From Akkermansia sp. (lineage in GTDB: Bacteria; Verrucomicrobiota; Verrucomicrobiia; Verrucomicrobiales; Akkermansiaceae): a DNA stretch of 46,894 bases. Below are positions 40,455 through 46,894 of this stretch, in pieces (the first letter of the stretch is position 1; the number at the start of each line of letters is the position of its first letter). The stretch is from positions 1-46,894 of the forward strand of contig JAFQEY010000078.1 of assembly GCA_017398765.1 (NCBI GenBank), written 5' to 3'. Position numbers and translations under genes: made by a program. Below the pieces are notes generated by a model. The model saw only the letters and a program-made list of their open reading frames with translations. It ran no database searches and was not told the DNA's origin.

Positions 40455-41052
40455 ATTGCTGAATGGCCTGTAGATGCGCTTTTGTTCCGTACCCGGCATG
40501 GCGGGCAAAACCATATTGCGGGTAGAGGGCATCCAGCTCTTTCATATAGCGGTCTCGTGTGACCTTGGCCAGAATACTGGCAGCTGCTATGCTGAGGCTT
40601 CGGGCATCACCCTTCACCAGGTTGAGCGATTTCAGCGGAAAACCGGGCACGGCGAGTCCGTCTATCAGGCAAAAATCCGGCCGCGGGGTCAGCCCAAGAG
40701 CCGCCCGTTGCATGGCCAGATGCGTGGCACGCAGGATATTGAGCTCATCTATCTCCCGAACATCTGCGGAAGAGACACACTTCTGCACCTGATTATCTTC
40801 CATGAGAGCCTCATAGAGCTGCTCCCGGCGGCGAGCTGTCAGCTTTTTGGAATCATTGAGCCCGGGCAGCTCATACCCCATGGGCAGAATGACCGCCGCC
40901 GCCACTACAGGACCGGCAAGCGGACCGCGCCCGGCTTCATCTATGCCGCATATTCGGCTGAACCCCTGAGCACGGGCAGAAGCCTCATGCTGCATGTCCG
41001 GCTTACCGCCGGGTGGGAGCAATATCTCATTCTTTTTCGGGCGTTGCTTCAT
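40384..41052 (-). CDS. rnhB: Ribonuclease HII
   Basis: RNase HII nicks RNA-DNA hybrids and removes single ribonucleotides from DNA. The 222-residue protein has the acidic active-site CGIDEAGRGPLAGPVVAAAV, LNDSKKLTARRRE and LIDGLAVPG, with GDARSLSIAAASILAKVTRD. The C-terminus carries YGTKAHLQAIQQYGVTEHHRRSF. The N-terminus may begin at the ATG at 41052 (26-base overlap with the upstream gene) or at 40995; the first has an AGGA before it. The C-terminal MELPLGF region overlaps yraN. Confidence 0.93.
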   Translation of the reverse strand: MKQRPKKNEILLPPGGKPDMQHEASARAQGFSRICGIDEAGRGPLAGPVVAAAVILPMGYELPGLNDSKKLTARRREQLYEALMEDNQVQKCVSSADVREIDELNILRATHLAMQRAALGLTPRPDFCLIDGLAVPGFPLKSLNLVKGDARSLSIAAASILAKVTRDRYMKELDALYPQYGFARHAGYGTKAHLQAIQQYGVTEHHRRSFTPVAQMELPLGF

Positions 41053-42667
41053 CTGTATCCTGTTCTGAGTGTTCTGGAGCTTCCGGCGGAGCGGTGGCAG
41101 CCTTAATCTGTTCCTGCAGGCGGCTTGGCAGCGGCTCTCCTGCTTTTTGAAGATGCAGTGCCTCTATGTCTTCCAGATAGCGGCTCATGGGGGTCTCTAC
41201 GCCGCTTTCTTCACGCCGCAGCAGCTCCATAGCCGCCAGGTAGGCATCAAAGGAACGGGTGTTGGTATGCCCCAGGTGGGTGATTTCATACCAGTCCAGA
41301 TAATCCCGGCCGCGCACAGAGGCCGCAACATAAGCGCGGCGCAGCTCATTGAGCGGGCCGAGCGTTTCCTGCAGCTTATCCGGGTCAGCCCCGCTGAGCA
41401 AATCCCCAAGCAGGCGGCTGTATTCAATAACAATGGGTCTGTACCCCGGGAAACAGGAGGCACTGAGGGCCACAAGCCGCTCCACACAGGGGCGCAATTG
41501 TTTCTGCCAGTTCGGCAGCTCACGCAGGCGGTACACATTATCCAGGCTCACAGTGCGGACAATGCCCAGTTCTTCATCAAAGTAAACCAGAGAAAGAGCC
41601 TCAACCAGCTGTTCCTCACTCTCCAGCGGAGTCAGTGCCTCAGAGGCTTTCGGCAGTGCCAGTGCAGCCAGTTCCAGAGCCCACCACTTGTCCAGCATGT
41701 TCTCATCCACCCCCAGCTCGTGGAAATAGCGCGTTATCATCTCTCGCGGTGTACCCTCATCCAGTGCTCCTTCTGTAATCAGGGCCTTGAGCTGGATTGG
41801 ACCGCCCGGACTGTCCAACAGTGCCATGACCAGCACCCCGCAAGAGACATCATACACCTGCCGTGTGCCGGCATCCAATCGGTGGGGATTCTCCATGGAG
41901 ATAATCTCCTCCGGCGGGAGCATTTCTGCACGCTTAAAGAGATTGTGGTACAACTCCCTGTCTACCTGCCCGTTTTTCCAGAGCACAGCCTGCTGAATAC
42001 CTGTCACCAGCCACTCCGGCAGTCGGATATTGTCCGGGTAGGCATCTGCCTCCAACTCCCTTAACGCGCGCTCATAAAGCACCATGGAGATGATGGCGGC
42101 ATCCAGCTTCTGCAAATCAATACCGCCGCCGGGGTAGATACGAATCTGGAAGTTGGGCTGACCACCGATGATACGCACCCGCATGCGGATGGGATTGAAG
42201 CGCGGCGGGTCAGAATGCTGACCAAGCAGGCGGATGGAGATGGAGTGTTTCCACGTGGTATCAAAAGTCAGCAGATTGCACACCCGCTTGAACACATCAT
42301 CAGCACGGGAAGCTATGGCACCCATGCGCAAAGAATCCCCACCACTCACGGAAAACAGGCGGCTCTGGGAAACCACATGCTGATCCGCCCGTGCTGTCTG
42401 CGGTTTGCCTCCCGGCGCAGCAGCACGTTCAGCCGCCAATTCTCGCAGCAGTGCTTCCTCTTCCGCAGAGACAAAAGCTGCCGGCTCCGGCGGGGATTCT
42501 GTGGGCGGCGCATCGGCAGGAACCTGGGCAGGAGACGGCGTTTCCTGCGGCAAGGGGTCACCCATGTCCACTATGGTATCATCCGCAAGCTGCGGCGGCT
42601 CTGCCTTCAGAACAGCCGCTGCCAACCATGGTAGGATTAAAAGCCGGGAACATGAGCGAAGTTTCAT
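41027..42667 (-). CDS. Large exported protein of unknown function, peptidase-MA-like shape
   Basis: The 546-residue protein starts with a signal peptide (MKLRSCSRLLILPWLAAAVLKA) and a Pro/Glu-rich linker (about residues 35-100). The central region has LTFDTTWKHSISIRLLG, YPGGGIDLQKLDAAIISMVLYERALRELEADAYP and LPEWLVTGIQQAVLW. Its layout resembles the Peptidase_MA/gluzincin family, in which an HExxH helix is followed by PxWLxEGxA. Here the helix reads ERALRELEAD, so the zinc-binding HExxH is absent and a structural or regulatory role is more likely. The ending is Glu/Ala-rich. The ATG comes 9 bases after the ssb terminator T-run, so it has a second promoter or depends on read-through. Confidence 0.6.
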   Translation of the reverse strand: MKLRSCSRLLILPWLAAAVLKAEPPQLADDTIVDMGDPLPQETPSPAQVPADAPPTESPPEPAAFVSAEEEALLRELAAERAAAPGGKPQTARADQHVVSQSRLFSVSGGDSLRMGAIASRADDVFKRVCNLLTFDTTWKHSISIRLLGQHSDPPRFNPIRMRVRIIGGQPNFQIRIYPGGGIDLQKLDAAIISMVLYERALRELEADAYPDNIRLPEWLVTGIQQAVLWKNGQVDRELYHNLFKRAEMLPPEEIISMENPHRLDAGTRQVYDVSCGVLVMALLDSPGGPIQLKALITEGALDEGTPREMITRYFHELGVDENMLDKWWALELAALALPKASEALTPLESEEQLVEALSLVYFDEELGIVRTVSLDNVYRLRELPNWQKQLRPCVERLVALSASCFPGYRPIVIEYSRLLGDLLSGADPDKLQETLGPLNELRRAYVAASVRGRDYLDWYEITHLGHTNTRSFDAYLAAMELLRREESGVETPMSRYLEDIEALHLQKAGEPLPSRLQEQIKAATAPPEAPEHSEQDTDEATPEKE

Positions 42668-42675
42668 GTAAATCC

Positions 42676-42716
42676 AAAAAAAAATCCGCGCAGGAGAAGA
42701 GTAGCCCCCTGCGCGG
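42676..42716 (-). terminator. Terminator after ssb
   Basis: On the minus strand, stem CCGCGCAGG / CCTGCGCGG (perfect 9 bp) is followed by ATTTTTTTTT. It lies nine bases before the ATG of the following large exported-protein gene. Confidence 0.8.
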
Positions 42717-42730
42717 CACAGGAGCTGTTA

Positions 42731-43324
42731 TCAGAATGGGATATCGTCCTCCTCCTCAGCAGGCATGGGGGAGGGAGCCTGCTGCGGGCGGCTCTGCTGC
42801 TGGTACTGAGGCCGCTGGTAACCGCCTCCGTTGTTGTTATAACCGCCGTTGTTGTAACCACCGCCGTTGTTGTAACCACCGCCGTTGTTGCTATAGCCAC
42901 CGCCGTTGTTATTATAACCACCGCCGTTGTTATAACCGCCGGAGCGCTGCTGGTAGCCACCATTGCCCCCGCCCTGGGGAGCACCGTCTCGGCTGCCGAG
43001 CAGTTGCAGATTCTCTGCAACAATGCGGATACGGCTGCGGCGCTGCCCGGTCTGTTTGTCCTCCCATGTGTCCTGCTGCAAGCGCCCCTCAATAAACACG
43101 GGACGCCCCTTGGCCAGATACTGCGCCGCAATCTCACCCGTGCGCCCCCAGCAGGTCACGTCCAGATAAGTTGCTTCCTCGCGGCGTTCACCCTCATTGG
43201 GGCCGTTGGTCACGCGGTTAACGGCTATACGAAGCTCCGTCACAGGAGTACCGCGCGGTGTGGTGCGCACATCCGGGTCTGCGGTCAGGTTGCCGATGAG
43301 CATCACTTTATTCAGATTTGCCAT
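42731..43324 (-). CDS. ssb: Single-stranded DNA-binding protein
   Basis: The 197-residue protein has the OB-fold core (about residues 1-110), with NKVMLIGNLTADPDVRTTP, YLDVTCWGRTGEIAAQYLAKGRPVFIEGRL and SRIRIVAENLQLL. It ends in the acidic tip EEEDDIPF, which binds partner proteins. Between them is a Gly/Asn/Tyr-rich linker of about 55 residues made of repeated GGYNN/NGGGY units, unusually regular and encoded by short tandem repeats. SSB coats single-stranded DNA in replication and repair. The family mostly has 160-180 residues, so the linker makes this one somewhat longer. Confidence 0.95.
   Translation of the reverse strand: MANLNKVMLIGNLTADPDVRTTPRGTPVTELRIAVNRVTNGPNEGERREEATYLDVTCWGRTGEIAAQYLAKGRPVFIEGRLQQDTWEDKQTGQRRSRIRIVAENLQLLGSRDGAPQGGGNGGYQQRSGGYNNGGGYNNNGGGYSNNGGGYNNGGGYNNGGYNNNGGGYQRPQYQQQSRPQQAPSPMPAEEEDDIPF
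42810..42950 (-). repeat. Tandem codon repeats in the ssb linker
   Basis: On the plus strand the unit CCGCCGTTGTT-(ATAACCA or similar) recurs about every 15-24 bases across this stretch. It encodes runs of GGYNN/NGG. Such an array is prone to expansion and contraction. Confidence 0.75.
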
Positions 43325-43402
43325 AATAATGAATATGCTGATAGGTTAATAATACACGAATCCGGAGCTGATATTGAACGCCGGAAATATCTACATGGCA
43401 TT

Positions 43403-43431
43403 ATCCTACCCCCCCTGCCCCGCCTTGACAA
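43403..43431 (-). promoter_or_regulatory. Promoter of ssb
   Basis: On the minus strand, TTGTCA (43431-43426), a 17-bp G-rich spacer and TAGGAT (43408-43403), giving a leader of about 70 nt. Confidence 0.55.
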
Positions 43432-43469
43432 GAAAAAAAAGTAATACGGTCAGACTTGCATTATACTTC

Positions 43470-44900
43470 TCAGCGGGCCAATACTCCCGGTGTACCGGAA
43501 ACACCGGTTCCGGAAATGGGGCGTATGGCGATACGGTCTATATTGGCTGCCACTTTTGCGGGTAGAATAACCTGCCGGCTGACCCCTGAGAGCACATACA
43601 AGGGCCACCACTTGCCGCCGCGTCCCACCTGCACCACCCACTTGCGCGCGCTGCCATCGCTCTGCCAGCTGACCTGACAACCGCCTCTGACCTCACGCGC
43701 CTGCACCACGGGGCGAGAGGGGCGAGCAGAGCCGCTCCAGGGCATGGGGGGCGGAACCGCCAGCGTGGTGTAGCGTTTTTCCAACTCACTGCATACAGCA
43801 CCCCGGTTGGTTCCAAGCGATTTCCAGCTCCAGTAAAGCTGGCCGCTGCTCTGGCGGGCCAGCCGCCGGGAATAATCAATCTGACGGCCTATTTCAGAGG
43901 CTTTACGGCCGGGGTCATCGGAGCTGTTGACCCGCACACTGGCAATACCGGGCCAGATGGGGCGGGAGGGGTTGATACTGCTCCACCAGCCCATGAGCGC
44001 ATTGAAGCTCTGCGGGCCTTCACAGCGCCAGTATAGCTGCGGGGAGAGATAATCCACCCAGCCACGCGCAATCCACTTACGGGCATCACAAGCCAGATGC
44101 TCGTAAGCATTCACCCCGGCTTCCACGCTGCTGGGATACCCCGGCTGCCAGATACCGAAAGGGCTGATACCCACGCGCACATAAGGCTTAATGGCTTTCA
44201 CGCGTGTGTAGAGAGTCTTGACAAAATCGTCAATGTAGCCCCGGCGCTGAGCCGGGCTCTTGCCGTCTGCCACCCTATGATGAGGCGGGTACGGGTAAAA
44301 GTAGTCATCCAGATGCACGCCGTCGATATTGTAGCGGCGCACAACATCCAGAATCACGTTCATGACATGGTCACGCGCGCTGCTGTTGGCAGGATTGAGC
44401 ATGGTGGTACTGCCGGCTCGCAGCAACCAACCGGGGCTGCGGCGGGAGATGTGCCCCCTGCCCACAGGGCGGTCACCCACGGTGGCGCGAAAGGGGTTGA
44501 ACCAGGCATGCAGCTCCATGCCGCGCTTGTGACACTCTGCTATGGCAAAGGCAAGCGGATCATAACCGGGATTCACCCCCGGACCGCTCAACCAGCCGCT
44601 CCAAGGTTCCAGTGATGATTGGTAGAGCGCATCACCATTTGGTCGCACCTGTAGAATAATAGCGTTGAGTTTTAATTGATTAGCACGGGTAATGATATGG
44701 AGCAGCTCCTGTTTCTGCTGCCCGGCGGAAAGCCCGGCGCGCGAGGGCCAGTCCAGGTTGAACACCGTGGCCACCCATGCCGCGCGGAACTCACGCGGCG
44801 GCTCCGGGGCGTTCTCGTCCACCTGCTGCCAGGCGTATGCAGCCGTGCTCAAAACCAGTACCAGAAGAAGAGTCAGAAAGCGTTTCACGCTCCCCAGCAT
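43470..44900 (-). CDS. Exported GH10-like family hydrolase (DUF187 type)
   Basis: The 476-residue protein has a signal peptide (MLGSVKRFLTLLLVLVLSTAAYA). A TIM-barrel domain of the DUF187 / glycosyl-hydrolase-like 10 family follows: EFRAAWVATVFNLDWPS, NAIILQVRPNGDALYQSSLEPWSGWLSG, HAWFNPFRA, GVHLDDYFYPYP and GISPFGIWQPG. Relatives (YngK, DigH) act on peptidoglycan glycans or on denuded glycan strands. A C-terminal beta-rich part of about 80 residues, with VSWQSDGSARKWVVQVG, resembles a fibronectin-type module. It could cooperate with the two amidases in this window in wall turnover (inference). The ATG at 44900 was preferred; two further upstream Met codons are in frame. Confidence 0.82.
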   Translation of the reverse strand: MLGSVKRFLTLLLVLVLSTAAYAWQQVDENAPEPPREFRAAWVATVFNLDWPSRAGLSAGQQKQELLHIITRANQLKLNAIILQVRPNGDALYQSSLEPWSGWLSGPGVNPGYDPLAFAIAECHKRGMELHAWFNPFRATVGDRPVGRGHISRRSPGWLLRAGSTTMLNPANSSARDHVMNVILDVVRRYNIDGVHLDDYFYPYPPHHRVADGKSPAQRRGYIDDFVKTLYTRVKAIKPYVRVGISPFGIWQPGYPSSVEAGVNAYEHLACDARKWIARGWVDYLSPQLYWRCEGPQSFNALMGWWSSINPSRPIWPGIASVRVNSSDDPGRKASEIGRQIDYSRRLARQSSGQLYWSWKSLGTNRGAVCSELEKRYTTLAVPPPMPWSGSARPSRPVVQAREVRGGCQVSWQSDGSARKWVVQVGRGGKWWPLYVLSGVSRQVILPAKVAANIDRIAIRPISGTGVSGTPGVLAR

Positions 44901-44933
44901 ACCCCGCATTGTGTCTGCTTGCAAGCCGAAAGC

Positions 44934-44961
44934 TTGACTTTAACGTCTGTTGTGGTAACAT
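44934..44961 (+). promoter_or_regulatory. Promoter of the UDG-like gene
   Basis: TTGACT at 44934-44939, a 16-bp spacer and TAACAT at 44956-44961, about 32 bases before the GTG start. Confidence 0.5.
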
Positions 44962-44993
44962 TCCGCGCATAATCCAAAGCAATCTCAAACACG

Positions 44994-45920
44994 GTGAATA
45001 CGCGGGAAATGGTGCTCAGTTATCTCCGCACCCTGCAGCAGCAGGGTGTTGACCGCCTGCCGGTAGATGAGGACGCACGCGCCATACTCCGCGCCTGGAT
45101 GCTGGCTGCACGCCATGGGGGGTACACCGCCACGCCGCCACCCACGGCCGACCCCGCGCCGCAGAACACTGCTCAGCCCACCCCGCAGCAACCCCACCGG
45201 ACCGTTCGGCTGGATGACATACCCGACCCCGACCCGGAGCCGGTGGAGACCCGCCCGGAAGATGAGGTACCGTTCTTCCGCCCGGGCGGACAAAACCCCG
45301 CCGAAGCATGGGAAGCCATGGAGCGTGTACTGCCGAACTGGAAACCGCTGCGCGACCTCCGCACGCTGCGCCCCACTGCCGTGTTCGGGCAGGGCAACCG
45401 CTCAGCTGATATCATGTTCGTGGGCGATGCCGCCAACTACCATGACGAAAAAGCCGGCAAGCCTTTCCAGGGAGCTGCCGGCGGCAAGCTGGACGGCATG
45501 CTCAAAGCCATGGGGCTCACCCGTGAGCAAGTCTACATTACCCACCTTGTCAAGTTCCGCCCGGAGCAACCCCGCCAGACCCTCAACACCCGCCCGCCTA
45601 CCGAAAAGGAAATTCGGTTCTCTGCCCCGGTGCTGGATTTTGAGATTGCGCTGGTGCAGCCTCGTGTCATTGTGGCACTCGGTGTCATAGCCGCCCGCGG
45701 TATCCTGCAACGCGGCAATCTTCCCCTGGCCGCCTACCAACAGGAGCACGGCTTTTACAATGGTATCCCCGTGGTGGTCACCCACCACCCCAGTTACCTC
45801 CTGCGCACCTCTGATATCTCCGAACGCCGCAGGCTCTGGGAAGAAATGCTCTACGTCATGGAGACAGCCTCCCTGCCCATTTCCGATAAGCAGCACCGCT
45901 ACTTCCTCCCGAAAACGTAA
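44994..45920 (+). CDS. Uracil-DNA glycosylase superfamily protein lacking all Cys
   Basis: The 308-residue protein belongs to the type 4/5-like UDG fold. A disordered, Pro-rich N-terminal region (about residues 45-95) precedes DIMFVGDAANYHDEKAGKPFQGAAGGKLDGML (motif 1 region) and the closing VTHHPSYLLR motif. In type 4 and 5 enzymes four Cys hold a 4Fe-4S cluster, and VVKCRP contains one. Here the equivalent reads HLVKFRP, and the whole protein has no Cys, so the cluster is lost. The usual GEAPG of motif 1 reads GDAAN. Uracil removal is plausible but not certain. It starts at GTG (44994). Confidence 0.75.
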   Translation: MNTREMVLSYLRTLQQQGVDRLPVDEDARAILRAWMLAARHGGYTATPPPTADPAPQNTAQPTPQQPHRTVRLDDIPDPDPEPVETRPEDEVPFFRPGGQNPAEAWEAMERVLPNWKPLRDLRTLRPTAVFGQGNRSADIMFVGDAANYHDEKAGKPFQGAAGGKLDGMLKAMGLTREQVYITHLVKFRPEQPRQTLNTRPPTEKEIRFSAPVLDFEIALVQPRVIVALGVIAARGILQRGNLPLAAYQQEHGFYNGIPVVVTHHPSYLLRTSDISERRRLWEEMLYVMETASLPISDKQHRYFLPKT

Positions 45921-45942
45921 GCACGCACCACCCTTTCCGTAT

Positions 45943-46824
45943 ATGAATGCAACCGGCATATTCCGAACGGGGCTGAAGCTGTGGTCAACCAATGTTCACA
46001 GCCTTGCCCGGGATGCACTGCGGCTATACGAAACCGGCTCATACGATTATTTGGAACTTTACGCCGTACCCGGTACAAGTGATACACTGCCCGTGTGGAA
46101 ATCTCTGGGAATTCCCACGGTTATCCACGCGGCGCATTTCAAACACAACTTCAATCCGGCACGGTCGGAACAGGCGGAGAACAATCGCCGCATCTACGAT
46201 GAAACACGCCGCTTCGCCGATGAGCTGGATGCCCAATATATCATCTTCCACGGCGGTACATTCGGCTGTATCAATGAAACAGCCCGGCAACTGACCGCAC
46301 TGGGTGACCCCCGCACACTCATTGAAAATAAACCCGCTATCACGTATGACCGGGGAAAAACCCTGGAATGCCGCGGAGCCTCCCCGGCTGAAATCAAGCA
46401 CGTGACAGAAAGCTGTGGCTGTGGTTTCTGCCTGGATATTCCGCATGCGCTTTGTGCCGCGAATTTCCACGGTCTGGCTCAGGATGAGGTATTACGCGAG
46501 TTTTGCGCACTGCAACCGGTCATGTTTCATTTAGCTGATATGCGGGATATCTCACAGCTGGTGGATGACCACACACCGCTGGGTCAGGGCAGACTGGAAA
46601 TACCGCGTCTCATCCCCTCTGTACTGCCCCCCGGTTCCATGGTCACCATTGAGACCAACCGCAAACGGCATGACTCCCTGTCAGAGTTTGAGGAAGAATT
46701 GTCCGTGTTGGCTCGTATGGCTGAAATGGCCCTCTCTGCAACACCGTCCCGCCCCCCGTATTGCCTCAAAAAAAACAGTCACCGAAAAGTGGATGCCTCA
46801 AAATTGCGGTCACCGAAACTTTAG
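45943..46824 (+). CDS. TIM-barrel protein, sugar isomerase/endonuclease IV-like
   Basis: The 293-residue protein has a xylose-isomerase-like TIM barrel pattern: LELYAVPGTSDTL, VIHAAHFKHNF, YIIFHGGTFG, LIENKP, FCLDIPHAL and MVTIETNR. His, Asp and Glu in these strand ends fit the metal-binding layout of AP-endonuclease-2-like isomerases and epimerases, but the substrate cannot be told. It starts 22 bases after the UDG-like gene, so the two may share a transcript. The last 20 codons are encoded inside an intergenic repeat (46756-46840), so the natural C-terminus has probably been extended by repeat insertion. Confidence 0.7.
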   Translation: MNATGIFRTGLKLWSTNVHSLARDALRLYETGSYDYLELYAVPGTSDTLPVWKSLGIPTVIHAAHFKHNFNPARSEQAENNRRIYDETRRFADELDAQYIIFHGGTFGCINETARQLTALGDPRTLIENKPAITYDRGKTLECRGASPAEIKHVTESCGCGFCLDIPHALCAANFHGLAQDEVLREFCALQPVMFHLADMRDISQLVDDHTPLGQGRLEIPRLIPSVLPPGSMVTIETNRKRHDSLSEFEEELSVLARMAEMALSATPSRPPYCLKKNSHRKVDASKLRSPKL

Positions 46825-46840
46825 CGGATGATTGACTCAA
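46756..46840 (-). repeat. Intergenic repeat, right copy, with tandem subunits
   Basis: On the plus strand GCCTCAAAA-(AAACA)-GTCACCGAAA-AGTGGAT begins at 46763, a second imperfect unit GCCTCAAAATTGCGGTCACC starts at 46795, and a third partial GACTCAAAAA at 46834. The reverse complement matches modules of the left copy at 62-140. The first unit lies inside the TIM-barrel gene. Nothing else coding was seen to 46894. Confidence 0.65.
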
Positions 46841-46894
46841 AAACAAGGCAAATCCACCATTTTTCTGCCCCAAAATGACAGCGAGCGTAGCGAG

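Noticed and set aside
42810..42950. Short regular repeats resembling a CRISPR array
   Set aside because: They are in-frame codon repeats of the SSB linker, without unique spacers and with no cas genes nearby.

Overview
The window looks like a chromosomal segment of a Gram-negative member of the Verrucomicrobiota, most like Akkermansia and its relatives. This is an inference. It rests on a fused SecD-SecF, an SSB with a Gly/Asn/Tyr-rich linker, two AmiC-like amidases, an acyl-ACP thioesterase, many small secreted proteins and moderately high GC. Promoters are of the TTGACA-17-TATAAT type. Shine-Dalgarno sequences are often weak, and at least three genes appear to have almost no 5' leader.

Layout. 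Bases 1-1,540 are gene-poor: a small XRE regulator, a degenerate second copy of its locus, a 24-codon ORF with a perfect ribosome binding site, and a series of short promoter-hairpin units. Bases 1,545-3,447 hold lipid genes (cdsA and a diacylglycerol-kinase-family gene). Bases 3,540-8,330 are on the minus strand: secDF, a membrane-anchored CbiX-like protein, a DUF167 protein, an acyl-ACP thioesterase and tRNA-Glu(CTC). Two tiny secreted proteins follow. Bases 9,019-14,168 carry mnmE, an RmlD-like reductase, an MBL-fold hydrolase, a DEAD-box helicase, ruvC and a small secreted protein. Bases 14,306-19,836 hold an integrase-arm-like fragment, rpmB, an OppF-like ATPase, a thioredoxin-like protein, ndk and two tandem amidases. 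Bases 20,057-31,704 hold a lipoprotein, a LysR regulator, asd, an ispA-like gene, a methyltransferase-like protein, a FtsB/DivIC-like protein, leuB, a DUF3472 protein, mnmA, tsaE, rplU-rpmA and a double-TPM membrane protein. Then comes pepP.

The accessory core is at about 33,200-39,700 and looks like an undescribed ribosomally made, post-translationally modified peptide (RiPP) locus. Two short overlapping ORFs encode Cys-rich peptides that end in the same C-x-C-F-x5-C-[D/N]-Y-Q motif. A hairpin terminator separates them from an overlapping gene train: two radical SAM/SPASM proteins, a small formyltransferase-fold protein and a B12-type radical SAM protein. A third SPASM paralogue converges from the other strand. 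No exporter or leader peptidase is visible inside the window.

The right end, 39,826-46,824, returns to housekeeping: tRNA-Gln(CTG), yraN, rnhB, a large secreted protein, ssb, a GH10-like lipid-anchored or secreted hydrolase, a cysteine-free uracil-DNA-glycosylase-like protein and a TIM-barrel isomerase-like protein. Related short repeats lie in opposite orientation at the two ends of the window.
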